Assembly (NCBI GenBank): GCA_903825945.1 | Contig: CAIKCJ010000049.1 | Span: 43,261-107,260, forward strand | Reading direction: 5' to 3' | DNA length: 64,000 nt | From: an uncultured Actinomycetes bacterium | Lineage (GTDB): Bacteria > Actinomycetota > Actinomycetes > Nanopelagicales > Nanopelagicaceae | Shown here: positions 9,587-17,469 of the stretch, in pieces | Layout of the letters: every line of letters begins with the position of its first letter | Position numbering within the stretch: position 1 is the first letter of the stretch | Program-made: the position numbers and the translations under genes | The notes under the pieces: model-generated | The model's input: the letters and a program-made list of their open reading frames with translations, nothing else | Databases searched by the model: none | What the model was told of the DNA's origin: nothing

Positions 9587-9634
9587 AAGAAAGAATTAAT
9601 TAGGTTGCGCCCAGGAATTCGGATCCCTTACCAT
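9587..9634 (+). promoter_or_regulatory. predicted whiB7 promoter with AT-rich upstream element
   Basis: An AT-rich run (9587-9603) sits directly upstream of a -35 TTGCGC (9605-9610), 18 bp before a -10 TACCAT (9629-9634), predicting a start near 9641. WhiB7 of mycobacteria and Streptomyces is known to activate its own promoter by placing its AT-hook in an AT-rich stretch just upstream of the -35. This arrangement fits that autoregulation. The elements are visible; activity is inferred. Confidence 0.55.
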
Positions 9635-9677
9635 TAATCAATTCGTCGACCTGACGAAATTCTTACAGGAGGCTCAC

Positions 9678-9857
9678 GTGTCACAGACACTCGTAAGTGC
9701 GGGTACATCACGTACCTCTACTTCGCGTACCTCTACTTCGCGCGCCTCACGTACTGCAGCTCATTCACATACCGCCACATCCCACGCCGCTTATTCATGG
9801 TCAGCCAAGAATTTTGCAGCCTATGGAGGGTGCGGAGCCTGGAGATCAATTCGGTAA
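9678..9857 (+). CDS. whiB7 leader peptide (regulatory upstream ORF)
   Basis: A 59-residue GTG-start ORF preceded by a good Shine-Dalgarno (AGGAGG, 9667-9672). The product is rich in Ser, Thr, Arg, Ala and His, with a duplicated SRTSTSRTSTSR segment encoded by a perfect 15-bp direct repeat (9711-9740). No protein family applies and the peptide is unlikely to have a function beyond being translated. It ends 17 nt before the arm of the terminator hairpin, and its last codons are complementary to part of that arm. This is the layout of whiB7 leaders, where ribosome stalling on the upstream ORF relieves premature termination. The start codon and frame are well supported by the SD and the stop position. 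Confidence 0.75.
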   Translation: MSQTLVSAGTSRTSTSRTSTSRASRTAAHSHTATSHAAYSWSAKNFAAYGGCGAWRSIR

Positions 9858-9864
9858 AACCGAA
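9850..9864 (+). promoter_or_regulatory. small hairpin covering the leader-peptide stop codon
   Basis: TTCGGT (9850-9855) pairs perfectly with ACCGAA (9859-9864) around an AAA loop. The TAA stop of the leader ORF (9855-9857) lies at the tip, so a ribosome finishing the leader would melt it. It sits between the candidate antiterminator arm and the terminator and is probably part of the attenuation switch. Confidence 0.5.
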
Positions 9865-9874
9865 AAGACCCACC

Positions 9875-9916
9875 AGGGGCCGCACATCCAATCGGATGAG
9901 CGGTCCTTTTTCTTTT
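9875..9916 (+). terminator. intrinsic attenuator in the whiB7 leader
   Basis: Arm AGGGGCCGC-A-CATCC (9875-9889), loop AATC, arm GGATG-A-GCGGTCCTT (9894-9908), giving 14 pairs (two G-T) with one A-A mismatch. It is followed by TTTTTCTTTT (9907-9916), a classical intrinsic terminator about 235 nt into the predicted transcript and 80 nt before whiB7. A competing pairing exists: TGCGG at 9831-9835, inside the leader ORF, can pair with CCGCA at 9880-9884 and would break the terminator stem. Confidence 0.8.
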
Positions 9917-9997
9917 ATCCGCAAAAATAAAACAAAAATAAAACAAAGTTAAAAACAGAAACGTCAGATACGAAGTCGAGATATGGAGGTGAGAACG

Positions 9998-10342
9998 GTG
10001 AGCGTTCTCTTCAGTGAATTGTTGGTCCCTGGGTGGGCTGATGGCGAGATGATCGGATTGGGCGATGTGACAGGTGAAGTCGCGCTGCCTTGTCACAGTG
10101 CTGATCCAGAGATCTTTTTCGCAGAGGACCTTCCAGGCGTTGCAGCTGCGAAAGCGCTCTGTGCTGGGTGTCCCATGGCTAGCGCATGCTTACAAGGCGC
10201 GCTTTCTCGCAACGAGCCGTGTGGTGTCTGGGGCGGTGAGCTCTTTGTCGATGGCCGAGTCGTTGCTGCTAAGCGCACTGTTGGTCGTCCACGTCGAATA
10301 GTTGAGTCTGAGCCAGTTCGTGAGGTTGCGCTCGCAAGCTAA
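9998..10342 (+). CDS. whiB7: WhiB7-type Fe-S transcriptional activator
   Basis: A redox-sensitive [4Fe-4S] WhiB protein that binds the principal sigma factor and activates intrinsic antibiotic-resistance genes in relatives. The 114 residues show the four cluster cysteines (LPCHSAD, then CAGCPMASAC), the WhiB turn GVWGGE, and a C-terminal AT-hook (KRTVGRPRR). The AT-hook is what separates WhiB7 from other WhiB proteins, and location beside the UvrD2-like gene agrees. An extra Cys precedes the turn (EPCGVWGGE). GTG at 9998 is preferred because GGAGG lies 8 nt upstream; an in-frame ATG at 9983 overlaps that SD. Expression is probably governed by the attenuator leader and by autoactivation. Confidence 0.92.
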   Translation: MSVLFSELLVPGWADGEMIGLGDVTGEVALPCHSADPEIFFAEDLPGVAAAKALCAGCPMASACLQGALSRNEPCGVWGGELFVDGRVVAAKRTVGRPRRIVESEPVREVALAS

Positions 10343-11373
10343 CGTGCTGCCTCATCAGCGCATCCGCACTCGCTATGCATAGACCAGTACCTTCTCTCAA
10401 CGCCCGCAAACGGATACAAGAGATCGAGCCAGGCTGATGCACCAAGGAGCGGACTTGCTCCTGTCGTGATGAATTCGGCGACGGCACTGCTCACCAGTCC
10501 CGCGACCAGAGCGATATTTGCACTTAGCAGCTCGCTGCGCACACTCTCATATTCGACAGGAAGTCCGGCATCGCGTTTAGCCAGAGCTACGCAACGTAAA
10601 CAGGGAGTTGAGCCTGGAATAACCAGCGGTCCTAACTCCATATTTCGCCCAATAAGCGGATTAATGTGGAGATGCGCAGAACCTTCACTCATCCATCTCT
10701 GCACGTAATCCCACTCAATTGGGATAGTAGAAATTATTAAATCGGGGTGAGATTTAGCCACACTTTCGCCGTTGGGCATCTGAGCTTCACGAATGATCTC
10801 TTGATGAAATTCACTACGCAGTTTTCCAACATCGCTCATCCTGGTAGTCGTGCCGCATACATCGTGAGCGGTAATTCGATGGGAGAGATGGCCGCGAGTA
10901 ATTATTCGAGTGTGGACAACCCCCATTGAGTGAAAGAGCGCCAACAAGGTGCGCGCTAGTCGATTCTCACCTGAAATTAAAATTGTGTATGTAGATCGTT
11001 GCGATAGTTCGCGGAGCCCGCCATCACTTCTTCCGGGGCGATGAGTAATTAGCGCGCTCTCCATGCTGTGCTGCTCGGCACGATATTTGTTGCTGTCTCC
11101 TAGTGGAGCAGGCACGAGGGGAGCGGAGGCAATATCGAGTAGGGCATGCTCGCTCAGAATTGTTTGCAGATGCATGACATCTGCGGGGTCGATCACCAAG
11201 CCCGTTGCGATCTCGGAGATCTCATGTGCGCCATCGAAGTAGCGGAGTATCTGGCGAGCATGAGGAGAGTTGAGCTTGACCCCATGTGTTGGTAACCCAA
11301 TAAACACTTCAGTCTGGCCCTGACCAAGGGGGCGACTATGGACTCCAGTTTTTAATCGGGGATAGGCGCTCAT
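10339..11373 (-). CDS. E1-like (ThiF/TOMM cyclodehydratase-type) protein, orphan
   Basis: A 344-residue protein whose C-terminal two thirds resemble the E1/ThiF-like partner of azole-peptide (TOMM) cyclodehydratases. Signs are a Rossmann-like segment (TILISGENRLARTLL), the phrase LGPLVIPGSTPCLRCVALAK typical of these proteins, and a CLRC plus terminal CGC pair that could bind zinc. The classical ThiF GxGxxG is not preserved. The first ~90 residues look like a winged-helix/peptide-clamp domain. No YcaO gene or precursor peptide is in the window, so a RiPP role is not supported locally; similar orphans sit beside whiB7 in other actinobacteria as I recall. Tail-to-tail with whiB7, overlapping by 4 nt. 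Confidence 0.6.
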   Translation of the reverse strand: MSAYPRLKTGVHSRPLGQGQTEVFIGLPTHGVKLNSPHARQILRYFDGAHEISEIATGLVIDPADVMHLQTILSEHALLDIASAPLVPAPLGDSNKYRAEQHSMESALITHRPGRSDGGLRELSQRSTYTILISGENRLARTLLALFHSMGVVHTRIITRGHLSHRITAHDVCGTTTRMSDVGKLRSEFHQEIIREAQMPNGESVAKSHPDLIISTIPIEWDYVQRWMSEGSAHLHINPLIGRNMELGPLVIPGSTPCLRCVALAKRDAGLPVEYESVRSELLSANIALVAGLVSSAVAEFITTGASPLLGASAWLDLLYPFAGVERRYWSMHSECGCADEAAR

Positions 11374-11431
11374 GCATGAAGGATGACTGCTTTCTAGTCA
11401 GCCCGCTTGGGCCCTATGCATTTCTGTGGAC

Positions 11432-11485
11432 AAAAAAATCGACCCCCGCTTTGCACATCATTCGATGTACAGCGCAGAGGTCGAT
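11432..11485 (-). terminator. intrinsic terminator of the DUF5679 gene
   Basis: On the minus strand an imperfect long hairpin (11485 to 11438) with outer stem ATCGACC/GGTCGAT and inner stem TGTACATC/GATGTGCA is followed by seven T (11438-11432). It lies about 57 bp downstream of the DUF5679 stop and about 60 bp upstream of the E1-like start, separating the two minus-strand genes. Confidence 0.75.
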
Positions 11486-11541
11486 CTAATTATTTTAGGC
11501 TAGATGCCTATCTCGGCTTTAAGCCTCAGCTTTAAGCTTGA

Positions 11542-11700
11542 TTACGCCTTGCCCAAGATACGGTTGACCTTGGTGCCACACACTGGGCAGATGCCCTGTG
11601 CCATACGGCGACCAGATTCAGAAACCTTGACGTGACCTTCGAAGGCACGCTTCTCTTTGCACTTAACGCAGTAGGCCTCGCCTTTGTATTCCTCAGCCAT
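11542..11700 (-). CDS. DUF5679 small zinc-ribbon protein
   Basis: A 52-residue protein with two CxxC knuckles (AYCVKCKEK and ICPVCGTK) that should bind one zinc, ending VNRILGKA. This matches a small protein that is nearly invariant across Actinobacteria (DUF5679); its function is unknown. The start at 11700 (MAEEYKGEAYC) is chosen because an AGGAGG Shine-Dalgarno lies about 7 nt upstream and family members begin there. A longer in-frame ORF reaching 11811 would add 37 residues of no recognisable character. It is followed by its own strong terminator, so it is probably monocistronic. Confidence 0.88.
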   Translation of the reverse strand: MAEEYKGEAYCVKCKEKRAFEGHVKVSESGRRMAQGICPVCGTKVNRILGKA

Positions 11701-11932
11701 GATGACCCTCCTATCGCCACACACTTCATTGTGTGAGATGACCACCTGACTCTCAGGCGAACCATCTCGGGCTCCGGGAAGTTCCCAGAACGAGCGTGCG
11801 TACGAGAACACAGTACCCCCGTTTACGCTCAGATTAGGGGATTTCGCCCTCAGGCTGTGGGTGAAAAATCACCCTCAAAAAGGCAGATTTTTCTGAAGCA
11901 GGGGCAGATAAGGGGCACATTGGGGTAAGCGG

Positions 11933-12574
11933 TTAGATCTGCTCCGGAGTAGCCGCTAAACCAGCCTCAAAGCCTTCAAGGAAGGCCTCGGCTCGATCTT
12001 TCTCAGGATATCGATCCATGTAGCCGTGGAATTCGGCCCCATGACCAGGCACGCGCAGGTGAACGAGCTCATGGAAGAGAACGCATTCGACCGCATAGGT
12101 TGGTGCCCCGTTGAGTCGAAGTGAGATGCGAATTGTTCCATCGCTCGTCGTGCACGAGCCCCAGCGCTCGCGCATAGAGCGCCAGGTGATGGATGTAGGG
12201 CGTTCATGAAAATCTGGAAGATACAGGTTTAGCAGGCGCCCCGCCATCTCCTGGAGTTCTAGGTCGCTACTTCTGTTCTTGGCCTCACGGCGCAGCACGC
12301 TGGCGATCATCTCAGGAATCAGCGCATACTCATCTTTGCGTGAGAGCCGATCTGGAATATGGATTTCAATCACGCCATTTTGGCGGTATGCGCTAATGCT
12401 TCGGGTCCGCCTAGAGCTTCGGACTACTCGAAACTCTGGGAGATTGTCCGGAAGCTGGAGAGCATCGCGTTTGCGGGTGGAGGGAGTTTTTTGGCGTTGG
12501 AATTGTTCGCTTTTCACAGGCGCGAAGGTATCTCCGAAGATCGATTCCTGGATAAAACTATCCACCGATTCCAC
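11933..12574 (-). CDS. YgjP-like (DUF45) zinc metallopeptidase-family protein
   Basis: A 213-residue protein with the zinc site HELVHLRVPGHGAEF: HExxH with a third His further on, as in the YgjP/WSS1-like M48-related clan. Upstream, MRERWGSC is the family's conserved central motif. There is no signal peptide or membrane segment, so it is cytoplasmic. The N-terminal ~45 residues are poorly conserved and charged. The start is a GTG at 12574. No substrate is known for the bacterial family. The nearest neighbours on the same strand are DUF5679 downstream and a DUF2342 protein upstream, with 239 bp between it and the latter. Confidence 0.82.
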   Translation of the reverse strand: MESVDSFIQESIFGDTFAPVKSEQFQRQKTPSTRKRDALQLPDNLPEFRVVRSSRRTRSISAYRQNGVIEIHIPDRLSRKDEYALIPEMIASVLRREAKNRSSDLELQEMAGRLLNLYLPDFHERPTSITWRSMRERWGSCTTSDGTIRISLRLNGAPTYAVECVLFHELVHLRVPGHGAEFHGYMDRYPEKDRAEAFLEGFEAGLAATPEQI

Positions 12575-12720
12575 GAGTTATCCCCCAGTTCTCCACAGCT
12601 TTATCAACAAGCTGGAGAAAGTCGCTCTCACTTTTGTTGAGAGAAGTCTGGCATTTCTTTTTGATTATCGAGCGAACTTGGCATAGGTTTCACGCACCAA
12701 GTCCTCGGATAACCGTTTCT

Positions 12721-12810
12721 ATATCAGCAAGGGGAAGGCTGATATCGAATTGAGCGCCCGGGGATTTGGCTTTTTATTTCTAGCTAATTCACCTAATTCA
12801 CCTAATTCGC
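12721..12810. repeat. hairpin and short tandem repeat between two minus-strand genes
   Basis: In the 239-bp gap, ATATCAGC (12721-12728) and GCTGATAT (12738-12745) form an 8-bp stem with a 9-nt loop. Close to the DUF2342 stop, the 9-mer CTAATTCAC is repeated about three times (12784-12810, last copy one base different). I see no gene here. The hairpin has no T-run on either side, so termination is unproven. Confidence 0.45.
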
Positions 12811-12813
12811 AGT

Positions 12814-14037
12814 CTAAAGAAGTCCCGAGAGATCATCGGGAACCGTGGTGCTTGCTAAAAATCCAACCGGGTCAGCCAAATCCTCTGCCGTAGGTAGAAG
12901 CGTCGGATCTTCCCAACGGTGATCACGGATAGCTACTGCACTCTCTGCATCACTATCGGCCGAGAGGATGTAAATCTCTCGCCAAAAATTCGCACATTCA
13001 CGCATCTTCCGCGGTGAAACTTCCAAGCCGAGCAGTGAAGCAAAGAGTTGTTGCGTAGGTGAGCTGGTGATACGCGCACGGCGATGAGTTTCTTGCAGTG
13101 CGCTCAGTGACGGAAGTCGATCTGTCGCGCTGAGTTCGGTGACGTGATCGATCCAACCTTCAATCAACGCAAGTGCCATTTCGAGTTTTGAAAGTGCCGC
13201 AGCTTGCGCTGGACTTTGTTCGGGTTGGAACATTCCATTATTAATTGCCAAAGTAATTGAATCTGGATTGTTTATATCTAATTCACCAGAACTTAATGCG
13301 TCTTCGGCTTGATTTTGGATCGCAGCAATATCGACAGTAATTCCCTTGCCGTATGCGGTGATGAGATCGCGTAGATAGTCGCTGAGCCATGGTGTATGAG
13401 CAAATAGGCGATTTGCAGCTACTTCACGCAAGGCAAGATAAATCAGCACTTCTTGCTCTGGTAAATCAAGCCCTTCGCTCCATGTCGCAATATTCTGTGG
13501 AATGAGGTGTGTTCCATTTTTTGCAAAGAGTGGAAGTGCAACATCGTTTGCACTTGTGACGTTAATTGCTAACGCACCAATAGATTGACCAAGTTGACCT
13601 GCGATGAGTGATCCCATGAAGCCTCGCATCACAGGTAGAAAACTTTCGATATTAAATGAGGCGCGCATCTCTTCAGGAATATCAGGTGAAATCTGACCCA
13701 TAACTTTGACAAGAGCTTGAGCCATCCCTTGCGCAAGCGGCTCTACAAGTTTTTGCCAACCCGGAATTGAAGACTCCATCCATTCGCGTCTTGTCCAAGC
13801 AAGATCCGAGTTGAAAGTGCTCATTGGAAATTGAGTCTTATCTTCAATCCATGTATTGGCGATGGTGCATGCTTCTGAAATCCTGGCTAAATCTAAAGTG
13901 CCAACTGGAAGATCATTGTGAGTAGCGAGAAATTTGCGAGCTCCCTCGCGCAAGGCGGAAGTGGCCAGCATGGGCGAACCTTCATTTATCGGGCCGCCAA
14001 AAACTCCCTCATTAGGAGTAAATCCAAAACCACTCAT
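12814..14037 (-). CDS. DUF2342 / putative zinc-dependent hydrolase family protein
   Basis: A 407-residue actinobacterial protein of the DUF2342 family, often labelled zinc-dependent metalloprotease or hydrolase, the family of Mtb Rv3195 as I recall. The central helix reads YLALREVAANRLFAHTPWL, the family's signature segment, but no HExxH is present, so protease activity should not be assumed. It is alpha-helical throughout, with an N-terminal FGGPINEGSPM segment and no signal peptide. A divergent arrangement with the 14205 gene leaves 167 bp for promoters. The function is unknown; conserved placement next to UPF0182 and the whiB7 block suggests an old core gene. Confidence 0.75.
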   Translation of the reverse strand: MSGFGFTPNEGVFGGPINEGSPMLATSALREGARKFLATHNDLPVGTLDLARISEACTIANTWIEDKTQFPMSTFNSDLAWTRREWMESSIPGWQKLVEPLAQGMAQALVKVMGQISPDIPEEMRASFNIESFLPVMRGFMGSLIAGQLGQSIGALAINVTSANDVALPLFAKNGTHLIPQNIATWSEGLDLPEQEVLIYLALREVAANRLFAHTPWLSDYLRDLITAYGKGITVDIAAIQNQAEDALSSGELDINNPDSITLAINNGMFQPEQSPAQAAALSKLEMALALIEGWIDHVTELSATDRLPSLSALQETHRRARITSSPTQQLFASLLGLEVSPRKMRECANFWREIYILSADSDAESAVAIRDHRWEDPTLLPTAEDLADPVGFLASTTVPDDLSGLL

Positions 14038-14204
14038 CGATTCACCGCACTTTCCGTAATTACTCTACTTGCGTCAACAAGGAAATCCCTGAGAATCTTC
14101 CCGGGGACAGGAAGCCATTTCGGGTGGGCCTTGGTGGCCAGGCTCACTGCTTTTTAGTTTTCTCTTCTTTTGTGGGGAGATCGCGCCATCGCTAGGCTAC
14201 GCGT

Positions 14205-14453
14205 ATGTCGCATTCAACCGCCTTTGCCGCCCTTATTTGGTGGATCATCCCCCTCATTGGCGTCACGGGTGCAATCGGCTACGTTATTTGGACTTCCAAA
14301 TACAAAGATAAGTTCGATAATGAGACCAATCGGTCTGTCAGTAAATTCCAGCTCTTCCAGGAGACGCTCCGTGAGCCTGCCACACCGGCAGATGCCCCCG
14401 CCCAGGGTTCGGTTCACCCCTCCGCAGCTCCCCAAAATACGCCGCAGAGCTAG
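14205..14453 (+). CDS. small single-pass membrane protein
   Basis: 82 residues: one strong hydrophobic segment near the N-terminus (FAALIWWIIPLIGVTGAIGY), a basic/acidic amphipathic middle (KYKDKFDNETNRSVSKFQLF) and a Pro/Ala-rich tail. I do not recognise a family. A -10 element TAGGCT lies 6 nt before the ATG, as in many genes of this window, which supports the start. It sits 28 bp upstream of the UPF0182 gene on the same strand, though that gene has its own -10, so the pair may be partly co-transcribed. Confidence 0.65.
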   Translation: MSHSTAFAALIWWIIPLIGVTGAIGYVIWTSKYKDKFDNETNRSVSKFQLFQETLREPATPADAPAQGSVHPSAAPQNTPQS

Positions 14454-14481
14454 GACTCTAACCCCTTAGTAGAGTGGGGGC

Positions 14482-17382
14482 ATGAGTTCATTCCAGTTCC
14501 CAAATAACCCTTTCGGCAATCGCGGACCTAATGGTCCTTCCGGTCAGAGTTCTGGTGCAGGACGCCGTCGGGGACCAAGCACACTCGGATATGTCCTTAT
14601 CGCGCTGGCAGTCATTGTTGCGATTCTGGTTTCACTCACTGGTTTCTACACCAACCTTCTCTGGTTCCGTTCAGTCAACTTCACAACTGTCTGGAAAACC
14701 ACGCTCTTTACTAAGGCCGAACTCTTTGTGGTTTTTGGAGCTTTAACTGCAGCAATCGTTGCCTCAAACATATTCATTGCATATCGCAAGCGTCCAATTT
14801 ATGTGCCTATGAGCGCAGAGCCAGATAATCTCGAACATTATCGCGGCCAACTCGATCCATTCCGTCGTTATGCACTCGCCGCGATTGCACTTGTCACTTT
14901 CTACTTCGCAGGCAACACTGGTGCTCGACTATGGAGCACATGGTTGCAGTTTAAGAATGCAACAAGTTTTGGTGTAAAAGATCCACAGTTCCACCTTGAT
15001 ATTTCATTCTTCGTATTTAAGTTACCGATGTGGGAAGCGCTGATCTCTTGGGCGATTTCCACTCTTGCGATCACACTTCTTGCAACAGTGGCAGTTCATT
15101 ACCTGTACGGTGGAATCCGCCCACAAGTTCGCCAGGATCGCACAACAGTCTCTGCTCGCGTACAAATTTCAGTACTTCTCGGAGTCCTTGTACTTATCAA
15201 GGCATTCGCATACTGGTTCGACCGCTATGACCTAGCACTTCATACCGGAAGTCTCTTTACTGGACTTTCATATACCGATGTCAACGCAGTGCTCCCTGCT
15301 AAATCAATTCTGACTGGCATCGCAGTTATCTGTTCATTGCTCTTCTTTGCCAACATTATTCGTCGCTCGTGGGTTCTGCCTGCTGCAGGTGTTGTCCTAA
15401 TGGTGGTCTCTTCAGTATTGATCGCAGGACTGTATCCCGCATTCATTCAGACATTTACTGTTAAGCCAAGTGAATCAAATAAGGAAGCCCCTTACATTCA
15501 GCGCAATATCAATGCCACTCGCGCTGCATATGGACTGACAAATGTGAGCACAAAAGACTATGCCGCAGTGATTTCGGCTGCCCCTGGTCAGCTCGCTAAA
15601 GACACATCAAATATCGCCAATGCACGACTGCTAGATCCAGATGTATTGTCATCAACTTTCCGTCAGCTACAACAGATCAAGCCGTACTACACATTCCCTG
15701 ATGCCCTTGATGTCGATCGATATACAGTCAACGGTAAGAAGCAGGACATGGTCGTTGCTGTACGCGAACTCAATATTGCTGGCAGCCCGGCACAGAATTG
15801 GATCAACGACCACCTTGTTTATACACATGGATTTGGATTTGTTGCTGCGCCAACGAATGTAGTGGATGCAGATGGAAAGCCAAGTTTTACAGTTGGCAAC
15901 ATTCCACCTTCAAATGGACTCGGTGCATTTGAGCCTCGCATCTACTTCGGCGAGAACGTTCCTGGATATTCGATCGTCGGAGGAACAGCCAAGAGCACCC
16001 CTAACGAACTTGATTACCCAGATGATTCGCAAGCATCAGGCCAACAGAACTACACATACATGGGCAAGGGCGGTGTCCCAATGGGCAGCGCATTTACCCG
16101 TTTGCTCTTTGCGATCAAGTATAAAGATCAGCAGATTTTGCTCTCTAACCTCATTAATAAAGATTCAAAGATCCTATTCGATCGCTCACCGCTTGTGCGC
16201 GTGCAAAAAGTAGCGCCATGGTTGACCCTAGACGGCAATGCATACCCTGCTGTTGTTAATGGTCACGTGCTTTGGATTGTTGATGGCTATACAACCAGTT
16301 CTGGTTACCCATATTCCGCAAATGAAAATCTTGCGACAGCAACAACTGATTCTGTAACAGACAATATGAGCTCAGTTACAACGCTTCCTAATCAGACTGT
16401 TAATTACATTCGCAACTCAGTGAAGGCAACAGTCGATGCTTATGATGGAACTGTCACCTTGTATCAGTGGGATGCAAATGATCCGGTCCTCAAGACCTGG
16501 AGCAAGGCTTACCCAGGAACTGTTCTTCCTAAGAGCGCAATGTCTGCGCAACTCTTGCAGCATATTCGCTACCCAGAAGGACTCTTCGAAGTGCAGCGTG
16601 ATGTACTAAGTACCTATCACGTTGATAGCGCGGCTGCCTACTACGGCGGACAAGACTTCTGGCGCGTTCCTTCGGATCCATCATCCAATGGCGCTAACGC
16701 TGGCAGCCAGCCACCGACGTACCAGACGCTCCAATTGCCTGGTGCACACACCTCTAACTTCTCGCTCTCGACATCTTTCGTGCCACGTGGTGGCCGACAG
16801 AACCTCACAGCATTTGCTGTTGTGAACTCAGATAATGGTCCGGACTACGGCAAGATCACTGTCCTGCAGCTTCCTCGCTCAACCAATATTTCTGGTCCTT
16901 CACAAGTTGCATCTAACTTCGAAGCTAACCCAACGGTTGCTCAGACGCTCTCGCTATTACGCCAAGGTGGTTCTGATGTAGTACTTGGAAATATGTTGAC
17001 TCAACCAGTAGGTGGCGGACTTCTTTATATCCAGCCTGTTTATGTTCGAGCGACTGCGAACTCCTCCTCGTTCCCGCTCTTGCAAAAAGTTTTGGTCTCT
17101 TTCGGAGATCAGATCGGTTTTGGAAACACGCTGCAGGATGCTCTCAACCAGGTCTTTGGCGGAAGTTCAGGAGCGATTGTTAATAGTTCGACAGGTGCAG
17201 TATCAGGTGGAACAACGGCAACTGTCGGAAGTTCTACATTGAAGCAAGCACTTGCAGATGCGCAATCAGCTCTCACGGCAGCAAACCAAGCACTGAAAAA
17301 TGGCGACTTTGCTGCATATGGTCAGGCTCAAAATCAATTGAGGGTCGCGATTGCAGCAGCTATTGCCGCGCAAGCTAAGTAG
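14482..17382 (+). CDS. UPF0182 family large membrane protein
   Basis: A 966-residue protein of the UPF0182 family (Mtb Rv3193c type), widespread in Actinobacteria and cyanobacteria. After a short Gly/Asn/Pro-rich N-terminus there are about seven transmembrane segments in the first ~330 residues, then a large extracytoplasmic domain (about 350-880) and an Ala/Gln-rich amphipathic C-terminal tail. Family phrases such as FRSVNFTTVWKT, RIYFGE and LDYPDD are present. Its molecular role is not established. The start is supported by TAGAGT six bases upstream. It is followed by a long hairpin and the initiator tRNA gene. Confidence 0.88.
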   Translation: MSSFQFPNNPFGNRGPNGPSGQSSGAGRRRGPSTLGYVLIALAVIVAILVSLTGFYTNLLWFRSVNFTTVWKTTLFTKAELFVVFGALTAAIVASNIFIAYRKRPIYVPMSAEPDNLEHYRGQLDPFRRYALAAIALVTFYFAGNTGARLWSTWLQFKNATSFGVKDPQFHLDISFFVFKLPMWEALISWAISTLAITLLATVAVHYLYGGIRPQVRQDRTTVSARVQISVLLGVLVLIKAFAYWFDRYDLALHTGSLFTGLSYTDVNAVLPAKSILTGIAVICSLLFFANIIRRSWVLPAAGVVLMVVSSVLIAGLYPAFIQTFTVKPSESNKEAPYIQRNINATRAAYGLTNVSTKDYAAVISAAPGQLAKDTSNIANARLLDPDVLSSTFRQLQQIKPYYTFPDALDVDRYTVNGKKQDMVVAVRELNIAGSPAQNWINDHLVYTHGFGFVAAPTNVVDADGKPSFTVGNIPPSNGLGAFEPRIYFGENVPGYSIVGGTAKSTPNELDYPDDSQASGQQNYTYMGKGGVPMGSAFTRLLFAIKYKDQQILLSNLINKDSKILFDRSPLVRVQKVAPWLTLDGNAYPAVVNGHVLWIVDGYTTSSGYPYSANENLATATTDSVTDNMSSVTTLPNQTVNYIRNSVKATVDAYDGTVTLYQWDANDPVLKTWSKAYPGTVLPKSAMSAQLLQHIRYPEGLFEVQRDVLSTYHVDSAAAYYGGQDFWRVPSDPSSNGANAGSQPPTYQTLQLPGAHTSNFSLSTSFVPRGGRQNLTAFAVVNSDNGPDYGKITVLQLPRSTNISGPSQVASNFEANPTVAQTLSLLRQGGSDVVLGNMLTQPVGGGLLYIQPVYVRATANSSSFPLLQKVLVSFGDQIGFGNTLQDALNQVFGGSSGAIVNSSTGAVSGGTTATVGSSTLKQALADAQSALTAANQALKNGDFAAYGQAQNQLRVAIAAAIAAQAK

Positions 17383-17406
17383 CTACTAATTAGCTCATCA
17401 GTAGTT

Positions 17407-17451
17407 GAGATAAGCGTACATAACTCAGTTTGGGTTATTGGCGCTTATCTC
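17407..17451 (+). repeat. long hairpin after the UPF0182 gene
   Basis: Perfect arms GAGATAAGCG (17407-17416) and CGCTTATCTC (17442-17451), with an inner ATAAC/GTTAT stem. No T-run follows. The right arm and loop overlap the predicted -35 of the initiator tRNA promoter, so the element may both end the upstream mRNA and tune the tRNA promoter. Confidence 0.6.
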
Positions 17452-17458
17452 GTAGTAT
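17430..17458 (+). promoter_or_regulatory. predicted promoter of the initiator tRNA
   Basis: TTGGGT (17430-17435), a 17-bp spacer, and TAGTAT (17453-17458), ending 11 bp before the tRNA 5' end at 17470. The spacing is ideal; promoter activity is inferred. Confidence 0.5.
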
Positions 17459-17469
17459 TGGGCTACCGA

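Noticed and set aside
9697..9930. 77-codon open frame rich in Pro/His/Leu upstream of whiB7
   Set aside because: It is out of frame with the SD-led leader ORF at 9678 and runs through the terminator hairpin and T-run.
11701..11811. N-terminal extension of the DUF5679 gene
   Set aside because: The family starts at MAEEYKGEAYC and a good SD precedes 11700; the extension covers the leader.
11859..11874. GGGTGA/TCACCC hairpin between the metallopeptidase and DUF5679 genes as terminator
   Set aside because: The stem is only 6 bp and no T-run follows on either strand.
14170..14469. Alternative 99-codon frame over the small membrane protein
   Set aside because: It is very Pro/Arg/Ser-rich, has no start signal and overlaps the better supported 14205 gene.
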